In this document: positions 54,487 to 64,000 of the stretch, piece after piece | Layout of the letters: every line of letters begins with the position of its first letter | How positions within the stretch are numbered: the first letter of the stretch is position 1 | Assembly: GCA_918807975.1 (NCBI GenBank) | Contig: OU964934.1 | Coordinates: 4,526,001-4,590,000 of the forward strand | Source: Aplidium turbinatum | Taxonomy: Eukaryota; Chordata; Ascidiacea; Aplousobranchia; Polyclinidae | Reading direction: 5' to 3' | DNA length: 64,000 nucleotides | The notes under the pieces: model-generated | Told to the model about the DNA's origin: nothing | Seen by the model: only the letters and a program-made list of their open reading frames with translations | Databases searched by the model: none | Made by a program: the position numbers and the translations under genes

Positions 54487-55902
54487 TTAATTTACATACC
54501 TGTTACAAACATGATTGTCAACAGATACAGCTATCACGACCAAATTGTCATGCAGTGCCACCATTATCTTGTTGAACCAGAAGCGCTGCAACTTAGTGTC
54601 CAATTTGTTGACAGGTATCAAGCAGATGACATCCTTATATTTTCCACATGTTGACTGCACCATAAATGTGAGAACCGTCTTTGCAGGAGTCCCATCTTCC
54701 GTAAGTCCAACAAAGGCTCCATTACTGTACTCTATTCTTTGCGCTGTATAAACCTCATCTATCATCAAAGTGACAATTCGCTCTTCGTTCCGTAAGGAAG
54801 CAGTGCGTTGCTTTATGTACTGCACATCAATTTGTCCACCATTCACAGTGTTTGAAACAGAAAGCTGTTGAAGTCGTCTTATAGAAGGCAAAATAAAAAA
54901 CTTCTTTAATATCTTGTACAAAGAAGTGCTCGTCAGCTGCCACAAGTAAGACACAGTTATTAAGTTGCTGGAGTAACGGCGTCCTTGTTTTGCAACTAGA
55001 AGCAGGTTAAGTTGTTCACATATAAACAGAATTAGTGATGCATCTGAATGGCCATCATCTCCGCAGCCAGGCAGTGTCTCCGCTGATAGATAGTTTTGTA
55101 ATGCAGATACAGCAATGCTGACAAAATTTATACGATTGCTGCTATTTTTAGAATTTTGTTCATCAATAATAGATTTGCAGAAAGCTAGAATATTCGCCAA
55201 TTCAGAGGTGGTTTTCAATGATTGAGACTGCAGCAAATGCTTATACAAATGTGGTGGCACTAAAGCCAAAGAAACAAATGCAGTAACTTTCAAGCTCTCA
55301 GTCACTATAACAGATCCAAGCAGCTGGGGGGCACTTGCAAAATTCTCAGCATATTTTACATAATGAAAGACAAGTGTGGTTTCTTTAAAAACAGTTAAAA
55401 ATCCAGAAGGTATATGAAGATGCGCATCTTTCAGTTTGGCTGTAAGTGATGCAAAGTTATCAAAAACGTCTTGCTGAAGCAAGCGCTGATTTTGCTGCTG
55501 GATTCTTTCATTTTCCACATATCGCCTTGCTGACGCAGTACTAGCGAAAGTAGCACGGGCCGAAGATGATGGTTTCGAAAGGTATCCTGGCAATTCTGGA
55601 AATACTTTTGGAACAGCAGTGGGTTTTATGCGTAAGCGCTTTAACTCTTGCGTGTATCTGGCAAGACGTCTATTCTTGCGAATATCTGAAGAAACCTGTA
55701 TAAAATCCTCTTCGTGAAAATGTTTTGCACACACTTTATGTGTATCTGACACAATCCAATCTTTACGAGGAATAGCTTTAACCCAACTTTCTCGTAATGC
55801 TGCATCTTTGGGAAATCCAAATAATGTTGTTTTTGTGGTATCAACTTTCATAGTAGAGAAGTAACCAGTCTTGCAACCAGGCACACAACATTTAAACCCC
55901 AT

Positions 55903-57254
55903 AGTCCTAGTCTCAGAAGAGAAGTATTGTTTTCAAAGTAAAATATGAAATTTTACTTGCAGTAAAGTATTAGCCTGAAAGAAATAAAATGTACATACTA
56001 CTAATTATTATATGTAAAATTGTTGATATGTGTCTTTCAGACCCTGAAAGTCACATAGAAAAACTTAATCGTATCAGTTGTGTCGGCGCACCTAATCTAA
56101 ACTAGTGGTCACAGCGGTAAACCATAATCTCTTCGTGGGAAAATTGTAACATAAGATTCCCGAATCCGTTCGTCTGTATGTAATGACCGAAAGAGAAACA
56201 CTCTTCTGAAACATCTATTCAAAATTGTATTTCTGTAAAATTAGCCCGCGGCTATCGAAAATGGGGTGCAACGCGATACACCACTAAAAACTTGTCACTA
56301 CAGAACAGATTACTTGGATAAAGACGGAATTTTTGTCCAGCTAGCAAGCACTAAGCAAACAGTTAAATGTGCGACTAACTCTCAAGCAACCATTTCACGA
56401 ATGACCAGAATAGATAGCAATATCTCAAACTCACATACGCAGTACTGTGACGCAATAGTGAAAGACATTGTCACGCAATTCAAACAGGTGTTCAAAGCTG
56501 GTGATCCAATATTTCATGTTTAAACAGATTTGACACTGAAACAGGTTTAAACAGGTTTAAACAGGTTTGACACAAGTCGTACGAACGATGGTGCAATCTC
56601 TGCTCATGTTTAGGAAAAATTCCATGACGTAATACGCTAACATTCAGTAGACCTGAACGGTTTTTATATGACGTTTGATTAGGTGACCAATTGTCTGGAA
56701 CAACTAGATGCCACCAATGAGTAAAATGACATCCAATTAGTAAAATGGGCTTAATACCTTGCTGAAATGGGTGCTTATTGGCCAAAATGTGCCGCTTAAA
56801 AACAATTGTGGGCCGTTGCTTTCGCAATGTTGGCCGATAAAATTATTTGGCCCGGTTTTTCTTTTAAGTGCAGGGCCAATTTGAAGTTCAGTCCGCCCTT
56901 GCCACTAGGTTACCATACCAGTTTGTATGCTTTTATGTGTATCGTAGCATTATCGCTGGCAATTTATTTATATTCTTTCATTTCAATGCTTATATCAACC
57001 ACTTCGCCCCCGCAAGCGCTGATCAACGCGGCGCGTTTTCAGTACCGTGAGCACGACGCAACTTTTTGTTGCTTAACGTTGGAACAGCGTTATTGGTCGT
57101 ATACAGCTTGTATGATTTGGTGAATTCCCTGAAGCTTCTGTTATCTATATCAGAAATAGTTTGGCTTCAATAAATCATCGTTATGATTCAGTTTTCTCAG
57201 CGAAAAGCAGGTCTGCTTACAAGCAGTTTTGAGAAACGTCTGTTCAAACTGGCT
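55903..57254. other. 5' flank of the P-element and unannotated DNA
   Basis: No host gene. A small direct repeat AACAGGTTT lies at about 56540-56570. Open frames at 56266-57123 show no motifs. Confidence 0.45.
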
Positions 57255-58008
57255 ATCCACATTCAATGAGCCTTTTCACATTGATTCAAGGCAGTGGCGG
57301 CTCGTTAAAGGGAGCTGTGGAGCTGCAGCTCCCTCTGCGATCTGACATCCAAATAGAACTTGTTGAAAATACCCTTACAAAAATTTTCCTCGACGTCCTC
57401 GTGATGATTCAACTTACCTTCGCTGTTCTTGCATATTCACTCTTTAGCATTCTTTTTAAAAATTTGAATGGAAACTCTGTGGAGCTGAGCAACCAAGTAG
57501 CTCCACGAAGGGTGTTCTTTCTATTATGACGATTTGGGAAAACCCCAATGACGTGAACGCAAACGCAGGCAAAAGCGGTAACTCTTGATAGCCTCTGGGA
57601 GCTGTGCTCCCAGCAGTTTGACTGTATTCCAATGTTGCTCAGGTCAGCACATACATTGCTGGTTTCGTTAGACAGCTTACCGGTCATTGACGATAGACTA
57701 TGAAACGCAGAAAAGTTTTGTTATTTGACATAACTTAGCCTATATTATAATTAGCTGTTCATTGGCTAGATTTGCCTTATAGCATATCAGGACTTTGTGA
57801 TACCAGTCTACAGTGAGCAATTTTTAGCATACATGGTTGCAAGAGCAATAGCCAGGGAGGGCACTTAAGACTAACCTGTGAGATGTTGAACCAGTCTAGA
57901 GTATTATAGCCTGATTATTGATATATTCCTAGTTCCTACTGTCTTATCCCTTTTGAATTGTTAATTGTGTAGCCTACTGTAGACAGGTAGAACAAATAAG
58001 TACCGTAC

Positions 58009-58322
58009 CGGCAACTCGGCAGCCGTGGCCGAGTGGTTAGCGCGTTGGGCTCGCAGTCGAGAGCCTGCATGTTCGACTCCAGCCACCCGCACTTGCTGTT
58101 GTTTCTCTGGGCAAGAAACTTTACGATAACTGCCTCTACCTAGTGATCGATTTCGAGTAATGGGTAGTACCAAATTTAAGTCATAAGTAGAGTAGACAAC
58201 CGGAAACAGACATTGCCGTCGACTGCAGCGTGGGTCAGGTGTACGTCGGAAGACGTACACCGATGCATAGCGCTCAAGTCCGCTTTCCCGCAATGCAGGA
58301 TAAAGATAAACAAACAAACAAA
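58009..58322 (+). repeat. SINE family A, copy 3, intact
   Basis: Full head (GCCGTGGCCGAGTGGTTAGC, box B GTTCGACTCC), body GTAATGGGTAGTACCAAATT and tail AAACAAACAAAC. Gives the uninterrupted sequence used to read the insertion at 21600. Confidence 0.87.
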
Positions 58323-59358
58323 CTCATATTGTATTAACTAAGCTGCTAAATTGGCTACTCTGCCTGACTATCTTTCATTTTACCTACACATAGCTTATGT
58401 AAGATTATTGTTTCAAATTGTGCTATCATCATTATACTGAATGTTAAAGCTTTTTTGATCTGATCAGCAGACAACTCTGTTCAATATTTGTAAAGTACAA
58501 CTTTCAATAGGTTATCATTACAAGAAAAGATCAATATTAAACTTGAAGGTAGGTCAACGCCTTCCCTTGAAATTTCACAAAGAGCACCATCCAGCAGTAG
58601 TAGGCTAAATTTTATACCCGGCATTTTAATCAACATTTATACAAAACTAACTTGTGGCTATGTGGCTGCAGTGCAAAAAATGCATTATTTTGCTTTCCAC
58701 GCTTACTGTTTGGTGGTGATACATCATGGACAAAGTCTAGAATTAAAGATTTAAATCATATCAATCGAAACATTGCAAGACATGATAAATCGCAACTTCA
58801 TTTGAACAACATGGTTAATTTATATACCTCTTTTAGGAACAGCTAATATTGCTTCCCAGCTTGATTCTGGATACAGATAATCAATCGCTCGCCACAATGA
58901 GAAAGTAAAAGAAAGTCAGCAAATTTTATCAAAAATTATCAACTGCATCAAACTGTGTGAGAAATTTGAGTTGCCACTCAGAGGTCATGATGAGGTAGCA
59001 ATCCATTATTGCAAAGAAGTTGCTTGCAAAGTGGTAGCTACACTAAGATTTAGGTTTTAGTTTGTTTTTTTTTCTTGTTAGGTTTCTAAGCACCTTTTCA
59101 TTATGTTCAGAGCCATTCTTAAGCTAACTTTTATTGCTACATACAGTACCATCTAACACTCATTCTTACAACGCTGTGATTTTACTTCTATGAGAGTTCA
59201 TGCCTGCTGTATTAACTGTTTTTAATTTCTCTGAAATCGCTTCATTTGCATGATGACTAAGTATGAGTGGTGCAACAATCAATGCATTCCAGTTGAGGTT
59301 AGTTGCAATTTTTGAAGTTTTGTAGGCTACCATTAAATATATATACAATTTTTAGTAA

Positions 59359-60832
59359 ATGCTCTATCTCATAGTTTTATACTGGAAGTTTCATTTGGAT
59401 TTATACGGGCAAAATTTATTTGATATCAATCAATCTGCTTATCGTCAACATCACTCCACAGAAACAGCTTTACTAAGAATTCATAATGATATTGCTACTG
59501 TACTTGACTGTAGTCATAGCATTGTTCTACTTTCTCTTGATCTTTCGGCTGCTTTTGATAGGCTACCATTGATCACAAACTTCGGAGCTGGTATACAAGT
59601 CCCCCCCTGGTAACTCATGACAAAGACAGGACTCGACCAAACATATAGGGTGAAACTACTTTACTTTTGCTTTACTGTTCACACACTTCAATCCACATGT
59701 TTTGGTCAATTCCTCTTTGTCATGAGTTACCAGGGAATGGGGACTTGTATACCAGCTCCCAAACTTCTTATAAATCGTCTCAAATCAGATTTTGACATTA
59801 CAGGAATGGCACTTGACTGGTTCTCTCCTTATCTTTTTGACCGAACTCAGTCTGTAGCAATTGAAAACTCAATGTCTTCTGCAACATTCCTTTCTTCTGG
59901 AGTTTCTTAGGATTCTGTTCTCGGCCCTGTCTGGTTTTGCCTCTACAAACGTCTGTTTGACATCATGAAGCGATATGGGCTTTCATACATAGAGTTTTAC
60001 AACACCACTCATATGCTGATGATATACAATTGTATTTGCTTGTTACTGATGAAGATTCATTGTGTTGTATTAAAAATCAAAAATGTTTGGTTGATATTTC
60101 AACTTGGGTGTACTATACTGTAATATGTTAAAACTGAATCAAGAAAAATGTGAGTTTATTGTATTTTCTCCAAAACGGTGTATTTCAAAGTTTAACGACA
60201 TGACCCTTACCCTGAGTAATATTATTTCTTCTGATTCAATTAAATTGCTTGGTGTATTATTAAATCAACATTTATGTTTGGAAAAATTTGTCAGTGACAC
60301 TGTTAAATCTACTTTTTTCATCTCAGAAATATTGGTTCCATCAGACAGTTCATAAATATTGATGCTTGTAAAACTTTAACTCATGCACATCTAGGCCTGA
60401 TTATTCAAATTCATTGTTAAATAACATTGTGCTATTTTGCGTCTTCAAAGAGTTCAGAATACTGCCGCTCGACTAATTACTTTAACACGCAAACATGAGC
60501 ATATTACTCCTATACCAAAATCCCTGCATTGGCTTCCAGTATTGTATCGTATTCGTTTCAAAATATGTCTATTAATTTATAAAGTTTTCCATGGTTTTGC
60601 TCAGAACTATCTGGACACTTTGCTTATTCATTATAAACCTTCCAGAACTTTGCGTTCTCAACATTGCTCTTTTGCAACCCTTCATGTAAGACACAATATG
60701 GAAATCGCACTTTCCCAGCTGTTGCTGCCAGTTGCTGGAATTGTTTGCCTATTTGTGTAAAAGAAGCTGAAAATTTAAATGAATTCAAAACTCGCTTGAA
60801 AACGTTATATTTCACTGAACATTATGACTGAA
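59359..60832 (+). pseudogene. L2-like LINE reverse transcriptase remnant
   Basis: Frames read 'NQSAYRQHHSTETALLRIHN', 'VLLSLDLSAAFDR', (MITE), 'LLINRLKSDFDITGMALDWF', 'DSVLGP', 'YGLSY..YADD'-like, 'LNQEKCEFIVFSPK', and 'LQRVQNTAARLITLTRKHEH', 'LHWLPVLYRIRFKICLLIYK'. These are RT and C-terminal blocks of L2/CR1-group LINEs in order. Several frame changes and stops; 5' end missing. One 176-bp MITE inserted at 59584. Confidence 0.83.
59584..59759. mobile_element. 176-bp MITE in the LINE
   Basis: Ends GGAGCTGGTATACAAGTCCC and complement, continuing inverted through CTGGTAACTCATGACAAAGA. Exact 8-bp duplication CAAACTTC (59576-59583 and 59760-59767). Without it the LINE reads 'ATIDHKLLINRL' in frame. 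8-bp TSD suggests hAT. Confidence 0.85.
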
Positions 60833-61900
60833 AGTACCGTATTATTTATCACCATTGTCATGCACAGTGCACAGGAGCATAGTTTGCACTGTGGATGTGG
60901 TGCTATGTAATTGTTAGTATTATTATGCGTGAAAATTGTTTGGACTTAGCCCTCCTAACAACATGGTTCACGGCACCTGACCGACTGTAGACACTATCGT
61001 CTAAATGTGTAAGTCAGCACACCTTTAAGTGTATTATGTGGTTTGTTATCTGAGTTAGCTGTGTGTGTCATTGCCATGTTGTTCTCTAAATTTTGTTGCT
61101 GCAATGCCCTCGCCTTTCTTCGTACGTCAAAAGGGTTGTATCGAAAAACACGGTCAAACGATAATATTCAAAGCAAAATTTACGAGAACTATGTCAGTAT
61201 ATTATCTGAACTTGGTCTCTTCATTTACTTCGACATTACTGTTTGATTACATCTTCCAAATTATTATAGTCTATGGTTGGCTGCTCAACAAAATAAAGTA
61301 AATTCAAGTGACTTTACCCCAATAAACAAAGAAAAATTGTTTATTTTAAATATCACCGTATGTGATGTAGTCCTGGTCCTTGGGTACTTACTATAAACTG
61401 CAACCAGCAGCAGAAATTTCACTTTGAAACAGAATACTGTTACCTCTTAGTTGTCGTTGCTCCTTGGGGCAAGGGGTAGTAGTCTACCAGATAGTGTCCC
61501 TGGCTGAAGTTACAGCTGTCCGAGCTGTGTATATGTTTTGTAAAGGCCTTTGTTTCATTTCCGGTGCAATAGCCATGCATTTTATTTCGCTGCAGTAATA
61601 CACACTTTCCTATGCGTGTTTTAATGATCATCGTTTGGCTGCTGTTTCTAGTGCTATTTTCGTGTGTTTACACTTTGTCGTTGTTTGTATGCGTTGGAAG
61701 AAATTTAATAAACCTCCGTCAGAACACCCAGCACCCCATAACACCATGGAGTTTTTCAAAGAACAGTAGGGCTACTCCACCTGTATTGAGACTTCTTGTT
61801 ATATAAAATCTACTTGCACCTTAATTATGGAAATTTATGTCTGTGAAAACTCTTTGTAAAGGTAATCAATACATTAATCTCGATTATTTTGATTGCAAAT
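60833..61900. other. Interior of the 4.8-kb hAT, unannotated
   Basis: About 1 kb without recognisable frames; probably LINE 3' UTR at the left and hAT interior at the right. Confidence 0.4.
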
Positions 61901-62220
61901 TATGCTGGAAATACGCTCAGAACGCACCAAATTCAATGTAATTTGTCAAAATTTTCTGGGGGAGACCCCCCAGACCCCCCGCCGAAACGTTCGCCTTCGG
62001 CGAACTCTGCAGGGACATGTCACTTGCAGCACCCTCACTTCTACAGGCTACGAGCCGCCACTGATTCAAGGCCTGGACACGTTGAATCCATGTAAAAAAT
62101 GCTGATTACTCCACGCCGGCTAGATTACCCAGCGGAAATCGTTTCACATGAGTTCACATGCTTTTAAGGAGTCTCAAAATTGAAGAAAAGCTTGTTTGTT
62201 CATAACTGGTTTTAAACAAG

Positions 62221-62280
62221 TCATTTTACATTGATTGAAGGCCTGAATACGTTGAATCTATGTAAAAGAGGCTTATTTAC
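62221..62280. repeat. Hairpin MITE, copy 5
   Basis: TTTTACATTGATTGAAGGCC and GAATACGTTGAATCTATGTA, degraded relative to 2771 and 7213. Confidence 0.6.
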
Positions 62281-62850
62281 TGTTTGAAGAACAATATCTG
62301 CCATTTGAAGTAGTTTTATATCGGTTTACAAGACTTTGGTACAGCCCAAAAGCCGGCAAAGATTTTCGCAAAAAAAACGCCGTCGCGTAGGTTAGCGAAA
62401 ACGCCGACACGCAGTGGTTAATAAGAATCTCTGCATATTTAAAAAAAAGTTGTTTCAAAGTAATTCTTTACTTCAACATGTGACATTTTTCCTGGCATAT
62501 AACTCGGGCATGCCTACCCTAGGTATAGGCCAGGCCCACAGTCAAACTTTCCGTTCAGTAGACAGGAGGGCTACTTCAAATCATATTGTTACCATTGTAT
62601 TAGCCAAAAAATTCACCAGAATGCACCTACTGCACCCCCTGAAACAAGTCAACCTTGAAAATAACTGAAACTCTTTATACAATAAATACTGCCTGACCAG
62701 GCTACTCCAGGTAAAAAATTAAGACACAGAAAACCTATCAGAAGACCATGCTAGCTGCTATGCTTCTATAGCAAAACCAACTGAATTGAATGTCTTTTGT
62801 TCACGTTATGGCACAATACAGTTTCGGGAGAGAGTTTGCGTTCTTGTACC

Positions 62851-63007
62851 AAAGACAGGCAAGACATAACAATACAACAGGGTTGAGCATTATCACTATA
62901 TTATAACAATATATTTTACAGTTTGATTGTTAAAACTATTTGTAAATATGTAAAATATATTGCAATGATGCTCAACCGTGCTTTATTGTTGTGTCTTGCC
63001 TGTCTTT
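62851..63007. repeat. 157-bp palindromic MITE
   Basis: AAAGACAGGCAAGACATAAC then AATACAACAGGGTTGAGCAT, mirrored at the right end (ATGCTCAACC...TTGCCTGTCTTT). Central AT-rich loop. No clean flanking duplication identified. Confidence 0.72.
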
Positions 63008-64000
63008 ATTTCACAATGTTATCTAAACTTTTTACATTGCAAAATACCGTAGCCTATCCTACTTGCGTAGCGATTTAAAACAAAGGCCTTTTGAAGACTT
63101 ATTTAAAACTCACTTTCCAAGCCTTAAGCCTGTCTAAATCAAACAGGTCAACTAATGACAAAAACCAATCAATATTCATTCCAAAGCAAAAACATAGCTA
63201 ACGCTGCGTAAAGAACCTTACGAAAGACCTGCTTTTCTTGCGATTGCGCGCTAGATAAAGACGAGCAATGGAACGAGACTACTAATGTCACTTCTCTCTT
63301 ACGATAGAAATGTTATTTAGCATGATATAGGCATGCATTACAAATTTTAGCTCAATATCTATTACAGTTTCGGAAATATGATGCTTTAAAGTTTTAGGTA
63401 CCCCCTAAACTTTCTGCATTTGCATTGCAGTGCAAACGAAAGTTCAATTTTTCGAAAAAACTGTACACAAGAGCATCTTTTAATGGCCATATTCGTGATC
63501 AGCGACCCCTAAATAGCTAGAAACGGTGCTTCTCTTCCCAGTGACATTTTGGTGTACACACTGTGTTATCCATAAAAAACCAGCATCTAATTTGCCCTCA
63601 AAGCAAACAACACCCACAAATCGCTTTTCACAAGGGCATGGCATCACCACAGCGTAAAAACTGGGCCGCACCAATAGAGTTTGTTCTATATTTCAATTTT
63701 TCAGTTTGGATTTCTTGTCCTCACTCCATTGTTTTCACAAGTCTTGAAGTCACTGAACACTACCGTGACAAACGAATTTGGGAGTGAGCGACTCGTGGTT
63801 TGTCGACGTGCCTGAGCTTATCTCATTCCCATGGTTACCGAATTCCATGTGCCAAGAACCTTTTGTTGATTACCCGTATGGTGACGTCACGACGATAAAA
63901 GGAATACAAAAATTGAACGGCGATAACAGCTTCCATCAAGAGCATAAAGAGACCAACGAAGAGGCTTTTTGTTTAATGAAGCCTTAACAGCCAATCAGAA
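63008..64000. other. Unannotated right edge
   Basis: No gene supported. A TGACGTCA (CRE-like) palindrome is at 63881; the 69-codon frame at 63778-63987 has no known motif. Confidence 0.45.

Larger units (their letters stand above)
48887..55902 (-). pseudogene. P-element (THAP-type) transposase gene, split by piggyBac
   Basis: Minus-strand exons: 54493-55902; about 53613-53880; continuing 50920-51001 beyond the piggyBac; about 50276-50395; and 48887-50025. Exon 1 starts with a THAP zinc-binding domain (Cys in 'CCVPGC', 'VCAKHF', 'AVPKVFP'), then a Gln-rich helix and the RNase H-like start 'VTLMIDEVYTAQRIEYSNGA'. Exon 2 follows a GTATGT donor with 'IFMDLCGGKLSHSIVHPT' and 'RLFLLFDFTHNFKNIFNNF'. 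Exon 4/5 joins 'WKIMSVKTPCK-GYVEKL'. The last exon has 'PGKFMSDPIESRFGWYRQVN' and a Cys-rich C-terminus. I see about two frameshifts (near 53740 and 50320) besides the piggyBac insertion, so it is a pseudogene. Closest well-known relative by motif: THAP9. Confidence 0.85.
57292..62063. mobile_element. 4.8-kb hAT-type element
   Basis: Ends CAGTGGCGGCTCGT and ACGAGCCGCCACTG (exact complements) with an exact 8-bp duplication ATTCAAGG (57284-57291 and 62064-62071). No hAT transposase frame. It carries a SINE (58009-58322) and an L2-like LINE (59359-60832), which accounts for much of its length. Confidence 0.85.
57255..62105. repeat. Hairpin MITE, copy 4, split by the hAT element
   Basis: The left half (57255-57291, TTCACATTGATTCAAGG) and right half (62064-62105, CCTGGACACGTTGAATCCAT) form one hairpin of the 2771 family once 57292-62063 and one TSD copy are removed. 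A close paralogue, unsplit, is at 62221-62280. Confidence 0.7.

Noticed and set aside
48887-55902. Domesticated THAP9-like host gene
   Set aside because: Frameshifts and a piggyBac within an exon argue for a dead transposon copy.
58009-58100. tRNA-Ser/Leu gene at the SINE A head
   Set aside because: Repeated family with constant 3' body and AAAC tail.
59617-59910. 97-codon gene
   Set aside because: Its first half is MITE sequence and its second half LINE reverse transcriptase.
1-64000. CRISPR arrays, operons, bacterial signals
   Set aside because: None present; sequence is eukaryotic with introns and animal transposons.

Overview
The window looks like nuclear DNA of a ciliated animal, most likely an invertebrate (possibly a marine deuterostome). 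It is AT-rich, has GT-AG introns and one conserved cilia-associated gene, and is otherwise built almost wholly from transposable elements. I cannot name the species. Short TAGGCCTA/TAGCCTAC words recur throughout but I do not treat them as diagnostic.

Layout. Positions 1-1090 hold the 3' part of a decayed P-element-like transposase gene. Positions 2091-13210 (minus strand) hold the one clear host gene, an orthologue of CFAP20DC (human C3orf67). I can assemble nine exons whose phases fit together into a 765-residue protein. Its introns carry two complete-ended hAT elements, a short inverted-repeat MITE and hairpin MITEs. A 9-bp-TSD, long-TIR (Mutator-like) element lies about 155 bp upstream of its start codon. 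Positions 14.3-21 kb are gene-poor: tRNA-derived SINEs, LINE scraps and a dispersed 0.45-kb repeat. Positions 21101-24248 hold a four-level nest: hAT > SINE > TA-flanked element A > TA-flanked element B. Positions 25728-33401 form a 7.7-kb inverted repeat with arms of about 2 kb, a tRNA-Leu(UAA)-like gene in its spacer and a foldback insertion in its right arm. Positions 33.6-46 kb hold LINE pieces, a pogo-type element, a Penelope-like element with a GIY-YIG domain, a piggyBac-type MITE, hAT MITEs and nested palindromes. Positions 48.9-55.9 kb hold a second P-element (THAP-type) transposase gene, split by a complete piggyBac transposon (51006-53612) with an intact 592-residue transposase and TTAA target duplications. 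Positions 57292-62063 hold a 4.8-kb hAT-type element carrying an L2-like LINE and a SINE. The last 2 kb hold one more palindromic MITE and nothing else I recognise.

How it fits together: only CFAP20DC, and perhaps the tRNA, look like host genes. The transposons form a layered record of insertions. In several cases the target duplication lets the order be read exactly, because the joined flanks restore a SINE, a LINE reading frame or a transposase reading frame. The best 'system' candidates are (1) the intact piggyBac inside the P element, (2) the set of TA-flanked elements with G-rich, TTGTNACA-like termini, one of which encodes a pogo-type DNA-binding domain, and (3) the large inverted repeat. 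All calls come from reading the sequence; no database search was run.
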